A stretch of 64,000 bases of DNA, from the NCBI GenBank assembly GCA_028622995.1, contig JAJQJQ010000063.1, positions 558,001 through 622,000 on the forward strand, given 5' to 3'. The position numbers and the translations under genes are program-made. Each line of letters opens with the position of its first letter. The first letter of the stretch is position 1. The notes under the pieces are model-generated. The model did not search any database. It saw only the letters and a list, made by a program, of their open reading frames with translations, and had not been told where the DNA came from. Source of the DNA: Panagrolaimus kolymaensis (Eukaryota; Nematoda; Chromadorea; Rhabditida; Panagrolaimidae). This document shows, piece after piece, positions 10,891 to 23,800 of the stretch.

Positions 10891-13616
10891 GAAAAAAAAA
10901 AGACACCAAATTTTATTTCTTTTTTACGCTCAAAGCAATCCGATGCAGTTTTTTTGTCTTTGTTTTTGAATTAAATGTATGCCATAAGATTCATTCATTA
11001 ACCTTTTTTCCACATGGGTACAGTTGAATTTCTATTTTTAAAAAGTAGTTTTAAACCAATAACACAATAATCCAGTTTAATTATCGTTTGTAAAAAAATA
11101 TCACCGTCTTGAAATAGTTGCTTTATTTTTTGATAATAATCCACAACCAAATGTTCCAACATTTTCACCTTTACATTAACAAAAAAACCGTTGCAATGTA
11201 AAATGTCGGGTAAAAACATGATTTCATCCGCCATTTTCATTATTATTTTGTAATGCAATATTGTATCTATTTTTTCCTAATTATTTAAAACAAAAATCAC
11301 CAATAAAAATATTAAAGAATATTAGATATAACAAAAAAAATGTTGTAAAATTGAAGCAAAAAAAGCTTCAAGTTTCCGTGTCTTTTGGCAAAGTACGCCA
11401 GGATGAAAACGGATGAAACCGGATTGAAAAGGATAAATATGACTTCATTTCATTCACCGACATTGTAGTTTACTTTGAGAAATTTTAAGGATTTTTAGAG
11501 AAATAAATTTATCAAAAGTTCCGTTTTCAATGCTTTCAATTTTAGTATTGATGAATTCCAATTTTTCGATATTTTTTTCTTGATCAGGCAAAAGTTCTTC
11601 CTAAAAAATAAAAAAATATAAACTTGTTTTCAACAAAAAGTTTTTGATGCAATATGTTTTAAATATTTTGAATGGCGGCGTATTTACATTTTGGATATTT
11701 ATTTAAAATTGAGTTTACTTTAACCAATGTTTGAATATTAGCGTTAATAAAAGTAGCATTAATAACCGTAAAATTATTTGTAAGAATTTGAATATTTGTA
11801 TGATTTATCCTTGAATTATAATAATCTTCTCTATACCATTGGTACGAATAACAACGCAACTCTTGATTATCACAACTACAGCCTGATTCTAAAAAAATTT
11901 GAAAAGTATTTATTCAAGTTTTAGATTTTTTAACAAAGATTCAAAAAAAAAAGTGATTTTTTTCATTTTGTAATATTTATAAAATATTATATTATTTTAC
12001 ATACCTGTTGAACCTGGTCCACAAACATAAATAATGTGGCTGTCATCTTCGAAGCTATGGTCTTCGGTATCATTTTTACAAAAGTTTCCAGCCAAATTAA
12101 AAAATTTAATATCTTTCAATTCCAGAGGAGTTTGGCATTTTAATGCATGGATAATTGTTTGATTTTCATAATTTTGGAAATTATTTTTATATTCTTCGAT
12201 GTCGTTAATCAACCAAGCCATGGAACAATTGCAAGTGAAAGGGTTTCCTTTAATATCAACATGGGTAACATTTTTCCAATCCAATAAATTTTCTGGCAAC
12301 GTTGAAACATTAAAATTTTCAATGGAAAAATATTTCAATTCAGGAGTTTTTCCGGTTGTCAAAGCCCCAAAAGCATTTTCATGAATGAACGAAAAATTTT
12401 CATTATTTGAAAAATCCAAGACTTTAAGATTTTTATGATTACAAAAAGTGCAATCATCTATCTTCGTCAATTTTGTTGAATAAGCTAAAAGGTTTATAAG
12501 TTTTGTATTATTTTTGAAGTCTTCGCTATTCATTATCGTGATATTCGTATGATCAAGGTGTAAAGTTTGTAGGTTAGACAAACTTCCAAAAGCTTTTGGA
12601 ATTGTTGTTAGTGGATTCGAACTTAATTCCAATATTTGCAAATTTCTAGAAAAAATTTTGCTACTTTATTCATAAAAACCAAATATTTTTTATTTAAACT
12701 TACTTAAGATTTTCAAAAATGTTATCAGGCAAAGTTGAGATATTGCAAGCGCTTAAATCCAAATTTTTCAAAGTTGATAAAACTTCAGAAAAAATTGATA
12801 CATTTTTTCCATTCATTACTGTTTCATATAATTTTATTCCATAATTATTAGCTAAATTCAACGATGTCAAATTTTTCATATTTTTAAATGTATCAAATTT
12901 AATTATTTGGAATTTATTTCCCCTCAAATTTAGGTGTTCCAATGTTGTTCCAAGTTCTTTAGTTAATACAAGATCGGTGATATTTTTTAAATTATTGTTG
13001 ATAATGTTCAATCTTTTTAATGAAGTGAATTTATCAAACGCTCCATTTTCAATATCACTTATTTCATTTCGATCAAAAGATAATACATTTATAGTATTTT
13101 CTCTACCAGGTAAAATAAAGCCCTAAAATATTTATTTCCTTTTAAGCTTGATTTTAAAAAATGGGTATTAAACTTTATATTTTATTTTTGCTGTTCCAAA
13201 AATATACTTACTTTTTTCAAAGATTTTAAAACAGTTCTTGTAAATGTTGCATCTTTTAAAGTAAAATTATATTTTAAAATTTCAATATTGGTTCTAATTT
13301 TTTCCTTTTTTACATATCCATATATATCATAACAAATAACACTTTCATCGTAACAATGACATGAATATCCTTTAAAAAAACGTATTAGTTTGGATAAGAT
13401 ATAAAGAAAGTGAGCAATCAAACCTTTGTCAATATCTTCATCATCATCGGGATCAACATCGCGACAAACAGGAATAATTTTATTTTGGGAATCGTCGGCA
13501 TTTTCTTGAGGTTGGTTTATTTCTTCTTGAACGCCATCAACATCATCAGCGGTGATGTGGTTTATTAGGAAAATCAGAAGGCAGAAGAAGTAAATTCCTA
13601 TATTCGGAGGCCTCAT

Positions 13617-14138
13617 CCTCGTCCAGTTTTCAGTTTTTTTACTAATAAAAAATTAGTCCAAAAAAATGGCGAAGAAAAAAAAACTGGAATTATTTTTAAG
13701 ATGAGTTTTAGAACTAAAAATTTTGCCACAAAATGAAAAACAAGTGAACTCATAAACACTTGAAACCCACAAAAAAAATTTTTAAGGTTCAACTTGATCC
13801 AAAAAATGGCTTTGTTTTGTTTTTCGGTTTTTTTTTATGCTGGCAATGGTTTGAAAATATTGAAAAACAAATTAATGAGAAAACATGAATGAGAATTGCC
13901 CTTCAATGAATAAAATTTTCTGAGGTGTTTCATTTTTTAAATATTATTTGTTCAAATTATAATTATAAAACTTTTTTGGCCATTTTTTTAAAAATATATC
14001 TTTGCAAAACTTAAATAAGTTCAATGTAATAAACAAAAGAAATAAAATAAGGAACAATAACTAAATAACAATAATAAAAAAATACAGCTAAGAAAATACA
14101 ATTTTTTTGTTGATGGAAAACTTTCAAAAATAAAACTA
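13617..14138. other. Intergenic, nothing recognised
   Basis: This AT-rich spacer lies between the start of LRR-B and the 3' end of the small PAN gene. There are A and T runs and no supported reading frame. It should hold the LRR-B promoter and the PAN 3' UTR. Confidence 0.6.
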
Positions 14139-15191
14139 CTAATAATTTTTACATTCAATATCATAGAGATACATGGAATCATCAAAAGCATGCATGGTTT
14201 TTGATTCATAATTATCATAATTAAATGCAGTATCATTGTAAAGCATGCATAGGTGGTAGATGTCACCATCAAATGCCCCCAACTTCAAGAAGTTTATTGA
14301 TTGACATGATTGTGATCCTTTTTGAATATTGCAAGCATCAATACATTCTTCAAGATTATTCGTTTCAAATTCTTTAATGTAACTAATACCTTCAAAATAT
14401 GTATTGTTTAAAGATTTATAATTGCATATTTTTTGATCATTAATTGCAATTATATTTTGAGATGATTTGACTTTTGCCATTATTTCTTCGATTGTAAACT
14501 TATTTGGATTTTGTTTTGGTTCAGCCATAGGAGGAGTAATGGCCGTGGTAGTTGCAATCGAAGGTTTGGGTTTGATACAACCATAATTATAATTTGGATT
14601 TACAATCGTTTCAATTGCTTTATCTATAAAATAAAATTAATATTTTTTTCATTTCGAAAAATTAAAGGGTTACTTACTTATGGGACAAGTAATTCCAATA
14701 TAAGTAACTTTATGTAAAAATTCGTCAAGAAATTCAAATGCTTCTGGATACATTTGACGATTTTCGGTAAAAAACACGCAAACATTTTCCTCATGGGAAT
14801 AAAGGGCTGAGAGGCATTGAAAACTGTATTTCATTCTTAAATAAATAAAATATTATAAAACTAGAAAATGAAAAGCTTACTTTGAATTAGCGCAAATGCA
14901 TTGACATTCTTCCATAGTTAGTTCTTCTTCGTATTCTTCAGGCACAGACTTAAGTGTGTACCCATTAAACGTTTCAAAACAGCTGCTTTCATCTGAAGTT
15001 TTGCTAATTGGAGAAAGTGGCATTCTTTCGTTTGGTTTCGTTAAAATAACTGTTGGAGGTAACGGAAATTGCAAAGTTTTGACGATCGCTTTAATTTTCA
15101 TTTTGGCTTCAGATAAAGCTTGAAAAGTTATAAACGAAAGATATAAAACAGGAAATAAGGAGAGAATAGATAAAATATTGAGGATTCGCAT
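14139..15191 (-). CDS. Small secreted PAN-domain protein
   Basis: Exons 14881..15191, 14678..14835 and 14139..14623 join in frame to 317 residues. The start MRILNILSILSLFP begins a signal peptide or signal anchor. A PAN/Apple domain follows: C-F-E-T-F-N-G-Y, then MEECQCICANSK and F-Q-C-L-S-A-L-Y. After a linker (GCIKPKPS, Thr-rich) comes a second PAN domain at the C-terminus (ICNYKSLNNTYF...ECIDAC...HLCMLYND...ECKNY). PAN domains are disulfide-bonded modules that bind proteins or sugars in extracellular matrix. The three exons correspond to parts of exons 5, 6, 7 and 10 of the large PAN gene just upstream on the same strand, with the same phases. This looks like a shortened tandem duplicate. 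Probably secreted, perhaps a cuticle or luminal matrix component. Confidence 0.82.
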
Positions 15192-16020
15192 TTTTTCTTA
15201 AATTTTATTTCACCAAAAATTGGGAAGGAAAGAATTAATTAATGAAGTAAGTTCAAATAATAATAATAAATGATCGAAAAAAAATCTGAAAGCAGAATGG
15301 CAAACCGAATAATAAATAAGCTAAAGTGATAAATAATGATAACAAAAAACGAATATGCTTTCATTGGCCAAAAGAGATATATAAAAAAAAAACTGATAAA
15401 TATGCCCTTAGTTTATTTATTTTTAGTAATGGATGGATTCAATTAGCAAATTATTTAAGGGGTCAATTAACTCATTAATAAAGCTGTTGCCTTTTTTTTT
15501 CCTATTTTGATAAGGTACTTCTTAAGGCAAATTGCGTGTATTTGAAAAATCAAAAAATATAATAAATAATTTTTATTGATTTTTTCTTCTAAAAATTTAT
15601 TCTAAGCCAGACATCTTTTTGAAATTCGAATTTAGAGGCGACATTTTTAACTCTTTTTTCGAGGATTTGTTAATTAATGAATTCTTGAATACCGTCAAAC
15701 TTTTCTTTAAAAAATAAAATAGTTTTTATTTATTAAATGCATGCATGGAAATGAAAATTTAAAAAACAATATGAGCAAAATTTCCTTTTTTACAAATATA
15801 ACAAAAAAATTAAAATAAAATCTGAGAAAGACTAGGTCATACATAAAAATACAAAAAACAAACATCGATCGAAAGAATAAAGGCTTTAAAAAATGGAGAA
15901 ATAAATGCAACAAAAAAATATGTAAAATTTTTAGAGGAGAGATTCATAAATTGTCATTTTCTTATGTTTTTTTGTTTTATTAAAAATTACTGTACATTTT
16001 CTTTTTATGAAAATTATTTT
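15192..16020. other. Intergenic, nothing recognised
   Basis: AT-rich spacer between the two PAN genes on the minus strand. It should contain the promoter of the small gene and the 3' UTR of the large gene. I see no supported coding region or repeat. Confidence 0.6.
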
Positions 16021-19000
16021 TTAAATTTGTTTACATTGAATTGAACCAAAATGAACTGCAGCCGCATCAAAACTAATGACATCGGTCCTTCTAAAGTCAA
16101 TAATCGAATCTTTGTAAAGTTCGCAATCTTTTAAAACTCCAGACATATGAACCAAATTTGCTGATCGACATCTGGCTGCATAGCATGCATCCAAGCATTG
16201 CTCAGGATTAGTGACAGATATTTTATCTATCATTCGATCTCCATTGAAATAAGTTTGATATAACGCCGAATAAGTGCATTTAGCTTTTTGTTGATATTCC
16301 CCGGTTGTGGTGGTGGTGGGAATTGGAGTGGTTGGAGATGGTGTATCGGCATCGTCACCTTCTTCCGTGGATTCACTGCTAAGTTCTTCAAATTCAGCTA
16401 TTCTCGATTTTTTAGTTGGCGTGGGTTTGAAAGTTGTGGTCGGTGGTTTGGTAATTTTTTGAGTGGTCGTCGTTGGCTTTGGTGTTGTCGTCGTAGTTGT
16501 GGTTGTTGTTGGAACTGGGGTTGTTGTCGTTGTTGTTGTGGTAGTGGTGGTGGTGGTTGAAGTTGATGTTTTTGGTTCTTCTGTGTCTTTTTCACTTGAA
16601 TCTTCAGTTTCTTTCTACAAAACATTTGCTTTTATAATATTAAAAAAATGATAAAAAGTTTTTTGAGGTATTGAATCGAAAATAAAAATTCGCAAATTTT
16701 TTAAGTAAATGTTTTTCTTGGTTAGAAAAGCCGGTCGTGGTTCGAAGAGAAATATTTTATTTATTTTTTTCATTAATTTCAAAGTTAAAAAATTAACTTT
16801 GATTGTGGTTTCGATAGGAAAGTAAGTTGATTATTGACCGAAAAAAATGGCAGGGGAAAGAAACTAATTTCTGGACTTTGTTAAAAAATAAGCTTTTTAT
16901 AAATTCTTCGAGGAAAAACGAATAAGCACGGAAAAATATGCTTTCAAAAGATATTAAATTTTTTTACCTTTACTTCTTCACTTTGATCATCATTATTTGG
17001 CAAAGAATTATCATTATCATCCGGCATAATTCCTGGAGGTCGAATATCAGCTAAACCAATATTTTTTAAGTTTACTTCCACAATGCTATGACAAATTTGC
17101 TCCACGTAAACCGATAAAATTATTCCTAAAAACAAACAAAATTTCAAACTATTTTTCCATATTTTTAGCTTACTTTCTGATCGACATGTATAATCAAAAT
17201 AACTTCTCATTTGTTCGCCATTTGGATCATAAACAAAATTTTCGGGATCTGTGATTTGATTTTCTTTATTTAATAAACATGTTTGAGAATCATAATAATA
17301 TTGAATGCTTTGACAATCTGAACCATATCGAGCATCCGAATCAATGCAATAACATTTACATTCTTCAACTGATACGTTGCTTACAACTGCGAGAGAAGTG
17401 CCTTCAAGAACATATTTTGGATGTTCGTTAAAGCATTCATCGGTGTGAACTATAAAAGATGAGATTTAAGCTTTTAGGTTAGGGAAAAAGGTTTTTTTTG
17501 AAAATAATCGGCTTTTAAAAATAAATTATTTTCTGTATCTTAAAATAAAATTTTAGAATTTTTAAAAAGCCTTGGCTGAAGAAAAAGGTTTAGACTAAAA
17601 ATAAAAATGATGAGCTTATTTACCTGCAGTGGTGGTGGTTCTTATAACTGGCGTGGTGGAAGGTTCAGGATTCATACAACCAAAATCATAATTTGGATTT
17701 ACATGAGTTTCAATTGTTTTTGCTAAAATAAAAATAGGCTAATTAACAATACTTTAAATTATTATTTTTTATTTCGCTTCGAGAGAAAAGAAATATAATT
17801 TACTTACATAATGGACAAATCATTCCAATGTAAGTTACATTTCCATCAGTTTCGGGAGCTTTTGAAAATGCTTCAGGTTTAAGTTGTCGATTATCTAAAT
17901 AAAGCATGCAATCTCGTTCTTTATGGAAATATAAAGCTGATAAACATTGGAATCCATATCGTTTTGAAGATCTAAAAACTTATTATTTCAATTGCTTGGA
18001 TTTAAAGAAAATTTACTTTGAATTTGCACAGAAACATTGACATTCCTCCAAAGTTACTTCACTTTCTAATCCACCAGGCATGGACATAAGTTTATAACCA
18101 TTAAATGTTTCAAAGCATTTTTCGATTTTGTATTTTTTAATATTTTTATTCGATGGTTTTGATAGGCCTTTTCGATCTGACGTCGAAGCTGTTTTAATGG
18201 TGGTTGTTGGCGATAAAGGCTCGGTCACTGTAGTTGTTGTTGTAGTTGGAGGTCTTGTCGTAGCTGGGGCTTCAATGGTTGGTGTCCAAGATGAAGAAAT
18301 TAGCTCTGAAGTGGTTGATACTTCTTGAGTTTTTGAACCACTCAAATTTGATGATTTTGTTGTGATTTCTTTTTCTGCTTCATCTTCCTCGGATTCTGGA
18401 ATTTCAACCTTCGCCTTTTTGGCTGCTTCGGTGGTGGTTTCTGGGCTGCTTCCTTCTGTTATCAAATTTGGAGCAGCAGTTTTGAGCATTGGTTTTTCTT
18501 TAACTGTAGTTCTTTCAACTGATGGCTCAGTTGCAGCAGCTTCAATGGGCTGTTTTTCAACTTCAATTTCTGGAGCGGTAATTAAAGATCCTGGAATTGC
18601 TGTTGTTGTTGTTGAAAACATTATATCAACTTTTTCAGTAATATTTACTTCCATTTTCTTTGGCTTTATCGAGGATAATTTATATTTATGTCCATCCATT
18701 TCAGCTACGGTTAAAATTGGAGTAAGGACTTCATCTTTAACTATTTGACTTTCATCTCCTTTGTACAAAGATGGCTGAGTAGTTGAGGGCTCGGTTGAAG
18801 CTTTCGAGGTGGGAGAGGTTGATGGATGGGTATTTGGTGCTGTGGATGATAATGGAATAGCAGACGATGACTTAGAATTTTCTCCATCCAAATCAATTCG
18901 ATTTAAATCAACTTCACCATTTTTAGAATTCCCACCGCCCCCGCATTTTTTCTCTTTCGTATCCAGTAACACTCCAAGTTCGCAACTAATATAATGATAA

Positions 19001-20887
19001 TCAAAATTTTTATCAAACACCAAATCATATTTCCCCGTGTGATCATCTCGATTTAGATTGCATTCACCAGTGAGTTCATTAAATTGCAAACTTTTACATT
19101 TTGGTTTTGTTGCTTCAATTTCCCAGGTTTTTGCACACGCGCATCGACATTCATTAATTGAAACTCTTCCAGGCAAAGTTTCATAACTGGCATGATATAA
19201 AACTTGTTGGGAAAGAATTCGATAACAAACTGTTCCATCAGCAGATGTGGGATCAGTGGAAAGTTCAGGGGAGAGGTGACCTAAAAATTTTTAAGTTTTA
19301 GAAAATATCGAAAGAAATTATTTTTTAAAGTTCTTAAATTTACCTTGTCCTTGCTTGAATCTCTCTGCCAAAGCTTCTCTAAACATATCATGAACTCCTG
19401 TGAAAACAAAAGTATTCATAAATCCTTCTTCCGTGGTCAATAAAATAGGTCGTGGAGTTGTTGTGGTAGTGGTGGAAGTTCGTTCAAATTCCATTAAATT
19501 TCTTGCTGCATCAGGAGACAAAACTTTTCCATTAATTACAATGGGCTCCGTTGTGGTTGTATATGCTAATTTTGTTGTCGATGGAGTAGTAGGTGATAAA
19601 ATTTCTGCTGAATTTGAATCTTTGGTAGAAATAATTTTTTGGTTTGACTCAATATGTTTCTTTACAGCTTCAATAATTTTATCGATATCATTCGCTGTGA
19701 CTTCAATTTTCCCGGTAGCGTTGATGGTTTTTAAAAGGGCTTCACTTCCAATAACTTTTTCAAATTCTTCTGGTGAAATAGTAACTAATTTACTTTTATT
19801 TTTTGTTGTTGTAAATAAACCTCCACCATTTTTCTTTTGAATAACAAAATTTTTTTGTTTTTTTATTATTTCTCCTATGATTTTTCCATTATCGGAAGCC
19901 GCCGACGCTTCTTTAGTTTCAACAGTTTCAAATCCCAAAGGTTGTGGAATCATTTTAACTGTTTTTTTGGTATTTGAATTTTTTAAATCTGCTTCGGTAA
20001 TAACCACGGGTTCAGGAGTAAATGAAGTCGTTTCATCTGATGAAGAAGTAAACAATTTGGCGCCATTGTTATTGTTTTCCTCATGCGATGGAGTTGAAAA
20101 ATGTGCAGAAAATTTTGGGTTGAAATTTGATTTTTCTAATTTATCAATATTTCCTTCTAATTTTTCATGAGCAAATGATGAAATGTCGATAGCTAAAAAA
20201 TTAGGATTAAGGCAGAATTTTATTTTTTTTATTGGTCTTTAAGTAATCGCTGGTTCTATCGCGAATCAATTATTTATTATTTTGGATGCATTTAGCGAAA
20301 TATATTTTTTTTTTTGAAATTATTTTTTTCATGGTAATAATGTATCCTTTTTTGAAAAAAACTTACGACTATGCAATTCTCCATATTTGCATCGATCGAT
20401 GCAAGCTATAATTGTAAGGGGATCGGATGATGATGATTCAAAGAAATATGAATTATATCTTTTTGATTCTTTTCTAAAAATTTTTTAACTCAGTTTATTA
20501 TTCTTAAGTAGCAACTTTTAATCCTTACCTGCATCCAATTTTGGTATCATAACTCATGGCACAAGTTTTAGCCATATGATTATAAACCGCGGTTCGACAA
20601 AAAGTTTTATTTGAGCAGAAATTTGCACATTCGGCAGAAGACTGTATACTCATTCTAAAAATTTTTGAAATTTAAATTGTTTCAAATCTTGCAACTAAAT
20701 TTTTTTACAAATTTTTTGTAAAGAAATTAACTCACTGAGTTTTATAAAAACTAAGATCTTGAGTATCCGTAAAATTTATTTGTTTTGCATAAAAAATTGT
20801 GGGGCATGCGGCAAAGGTCGTTTGGATTAAACCAAAAAATAATATCAAGATGACCGGCAATATTCGGCTTTGCCGCCTTTGTGTCAT
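16021..20887 (-). CDS. Large PAN-domain, Thr/Ser-rich extracellular protein
   Basis: Ten exons: 20736..20887, 20529..20654, 20367..20473, 19344..20192, 18017..19280, 17808..17971, 17624..17722, 17174..17449, 16968..17125 and 16021..16614. They join without a frame break to 1262 residues. The start is the ATG at 20887 (MTQRRQSR), directly before a signal peptide (ILPVILILFFGL); an upstream in-frame ATG at 20917 is possible. PAN/Apple-like Cys domains lie at about residues 28-125, 427-510, 795-887, 923-1040 and 1165-1262. Between them are long Thr/Ser/Pro/Glu-rich linkers, including a run of Thr codons at 16440-16560, typical of O-glycosylated mucin-like spacers. There is no ZP domain or membrane anchor, so it is probably a secreted apical matrix or cuticle protein. 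The paralogue at 14139-15191 lies downstream on the same strand. Confidence 0.88.
16440..16560. repeat. Thr-codon (ACN) low-complexity tract
   Basis: On the plus strand this reads as GTT/GTC/GGT-rich trinucleotides; on the coding minus strand it is nearly all ACA, ACC, ACG and ACT codons with a few Pro and Lys. Mixed synonymous codons suggest selection for Thr rather than recent slippage. It explains the Gly/Val-rich open frames on the opposite strand. Confidence 0.8.
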
Positions 20888-23800
20888 TTTTTTTAAACCA
20901 AAGTAAAAAGAAAACAAGGAAGTTTTGTAAAAAAAATGTCACAAAATTATCTTTATTTTTTTTTTGTCCTTGGGTGGATTACTAAAAAATGTAAAGAAGA
21001 TTAAGTAAAAAATTAAAAGTTAAAATCTCATAGCCCAGAAGGTCACGGCACGAAAGTATAAGAATTCAAAAAATCATGTTATTCCATGACGAAAACAGAA
21101 TTTCAAAAGATCAAAAAACTATTATTTTAATTTTTGGAGATGAAAACAGAAGTAAATTTTATATTTTATGTTTTTGTAAATATATTTAGTTTCAAAAAGA
21201 TCATGATGTTTTTATTGTTTACGGTTGCTCACTCACTCATTCTCTTCACTCACTTTCCCAGGTGCAAGGTTAATCTGGAGATAAAGAAGAAGAGTCGATG
21301 AAATAGAATAGAAAGAAAGAAAAAACCATAAAAACAAAAGTACGCTAAACCATAAAAATATTATTCTCTTTTTTTGGAATTTTAGTGTAAATAAAATTCA
21401 TTCGAGGAAAGAGGAGTTTGTGGCGAAAGTTGCAGATGATACTAAGAAGCCAGAGAAAGAAAAAAATAAGTTTCATCAATAATCAAAAAAGTCCCAAATC
21501 TCCGAGAATTTACAAAAAAAAGTGTAAAATTCTTGAACAAATCTTTTCATCGGTCAATCGTTAAAGAAATAAAAAAATAAATATATAAGTAACCGCGCCC
21601 AAAATAAATTCAATAAAAAAAGTCAATCATAAAAAAATGAAAGAAAGAATAGTATTATCCGGAAAACCATGAAATCTCGTAAAAGAAAATCTTATTCTAT
21701 TTTCTTTTTTTTCCTTCACGATCACTGACTCTCTTCTGACGTATTTATTTTTGAAAAAAGTTAGTTTGATTTCCAAAAGGAAAGAAAATAAATCTTTCAA
21801 GAAGAAAAAAACTTGAAATTTCTATAAAAAAAATAACGGAATAGCTTAAGAAAAATATTTTTTCTTCCGTTAAATTAAAAGAAAAAAAGAATTAAAGAAG
21901 GAACGACAAAAAAGGATTTCACGTTTTTGATTAACTTTCTCCCGTATTTTTTTTCTCGCTGTTGACGCCGCCGCTGTCGGAGCTACTACGGCTATCGAGG
22001 CAGCAGCAGCAGCTGCCGGTTGGAGAAAATCTGACCGGTTTTTTTTTATTGTTGGTTGGTTTTTAAGGGGATTTTAAAAATCTCGAAAATATAAACAAAA
22101 TCAAAAAATGGAAAGTTAAGCGTGTTAAAGGCGAGCAAGTTTTTTTTTGGTTTGTTGGTTGTTTAATTTAATGTCACTGGGTCGGTCATTGGCGGGTGGT
22201 GATTCAAGGATGAAGAAACCGGAGGATTTGGAAGCTTGCTTTTTTGTTGAAAAAAGAAGAGAGATGAATCAGCTATAATTTTTTGATACATATTTATTTA
22301 TTAGAGCCGCAAAAAAAATATAGAAAGATGGAATTTCGATAAGGATATCAAAGCGCGTGAATAATCTGGCCAATGAGTAAGTTTAGGCAACAACAAAAAA
22401 GGCGGTTGAATTTTATGAAAATAAAATTTCATCTTCCATTTTTCTGAAACAAATTCAGCAAAAAAATAAGAATTATTTATATTTTTTTCTTTTTTTGCGA
22501 TAATAGTAAAAAAGCAGAATTTTTACAGTTTTTTTTTATTTGAAGCTTTAACAAAAATTTGATGAAGGCTCAAATTATTAAAAAAATTCATTCCTTTAAT
22601 GTCAATTATTTAAAGGTCAAAATAGCAAATCAAAAAAAGAGACACCAGGTGTAAAAAACAAATACATAAAGCAGCTCAAAAGTACGGTAGATAAAAATTA
22701 CAGTTTTTTGCAATTTGTCAACTTTAAATAAATTTTTGCAAGAAAATAAGGACTTACTTATCTATGTAGTGCACATTTTTTTTCTTCAAACAAAAATAAA
22801 TCCGAAAAAAAGACACCCAAATAAAAAAATAGTTTCGCGTGTTCTTGACCGTGAACTTAAAAAAAGTATGTATCCATTCTTTTATCCTCTTTTCTTTTCT
22901 TTTTCTTTTTTGAGTTCAAACTGTTTAACAACAACGATTCCTCCTTCCTTCATTCATTATTTTTAAATGGAGTTTCTCTCACTTGAAAGTAGTTTAAATC
23001 GATCTTTTTTCTTTTTTCCTCTCTACAGAAGAACACATACCAAAACGGAATAATTATAGGGGCTTAAATTGTGTGAAAAACAGAGAAAAATTATGTAACA
23101 AAAATGACCAAAATATGTTAAGTTTTTTAAATGTTTTTTTTGCTTTGAATCTTCGAGGTTAATAAAATTCAAATATGTGTTTAAAAATACCTTCTAATTT
23201 TTCTTGTCTGAATTGTATAAAAGAAAATTTTAAAAAAATCTAACAACTTTTTGGTTTCACGAAAATTAAAATTTAATTCTTCTAAGACATTACACTTTTT
23301 AAACTAATCAAAAAAGTATTCTTTTTTTTCATACTAATGCGTGATTTTTTTTCTTCTTCTAAAAAATTACGCAACCAATGAAGCAAAACAACGACCCAAG
23401 AAGGAAGGAAAAAAAATGCAAATTAGAGATACATGGTTATTTTGAAAAAGTTTCCACAAATGTAAATCTCAAAACTGGTAGACAAACATTAAAGAAAAAA
23501 AATACGATTGCAAAAAAAGAAAGAAGGGTAGGTTACAGCAACACAAACAATAGGTTTAAACTTGACCAACAAAGAAATAAAAATATATAGGACATTTAAG
23601 GATTTGTTGGTTAAACTTTTTTTTTTCAAGGACACATATTTATTTCTCTAACATTCCTAACTTCTTCTTTTTTTATTCTAAGGCAATGGAAAAAAAAGGA
23701 TAAATGAGGAAAGTGTGTTTTGAATTGTCGGAAAAGTTTTAGAAGGCAATGTATGATTTTTTTTTGGAATGATAGTGGCACTTTTGACATGGAAAGAAAT

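Larger units (their letters stand above)
9867..11465. mobile_element. Tc1/mariner-like element with ~365 bp inverted repeats
   Basis: The 1599 bp element starts CAATGTCGGTGAATG and ends with the complement. Terminal inverted repeats span 9867-10231 and 11102-11465. It is flanked by TA on both sides (9865-9866 and 11466-11467). Removing the element plus one TA restores an open LRR exon of 392 bp whose protein aligns with LRR-C, so the TA duplication is well supported. Known Tc1/mariner elements target TA. The centre holds a short remnant of an HTH-like reading frame and other coding-like fragments, but no full transposase, so it is nonautonomous. Unusually, the repeats carry an open frame themselves (around MKMADEIMFLPD). 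Confidence 0.88.
7082..13616 (-). pseudogene. LRR-B: three-module LRR membrane protein, disrupted by a transposon
   Basis: Exons: 13424..13616 (signal peptide, MRPPNIG), 13212..13369, 12704..13122, 12005..12645, 11719..11888, 11600..9608 (split by the element 9867..11465), 9409..9561, 8586..9187, 8385..8532, 7930..8321 and 7082..7871. It matches LRR-C (48589-53244) exon for exon, phase for phase. It encodes three modules of Cys cluster, LRRs with N-C-T-F-C, and LRRCT, then a membrane segment (residues around WWILFGILLAFIF), a basic YFRRYR stop-transfer and an acidic tail. Lesions: a Tc1-like element inside an exon; the acceptor of exon 9409..9561 reads GG instead of AG; exon 8385..8532 has lost one A in a run (CTTAAAATGC against CTTAAAAATGC expected) and is out of phase. 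The first module is intact, so a truncated product is possible. Confidence 0.85.

Noticed and set aside
9856..11476. 9 bp target duplication, Mutator-type
   Set aside because: The flanking 9-mers match only 7 of 9 and collapsing them breaks the exon frame; a TA duplication restores it.
11719..13616. First module of LRR-B as a separate gene
   Set aside because: Exon phases and order match LRR-C over the whole 6.5 kb, so it is one interrupted gene rather than several small ones.
16288..16651. Gly/Trp- and Val-rich plus-strand open frames
   Set aside because: They are antisense to the Thr-codon tract of the PAN gene exon; no splice structure or initiation context supports them.
18128..20170. 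Plus-strand Val/Ser-rich open frames
   Set aside because: Shadows of PAN exons 19344..20192 and 18017..19280, which join in frame across ten exons.
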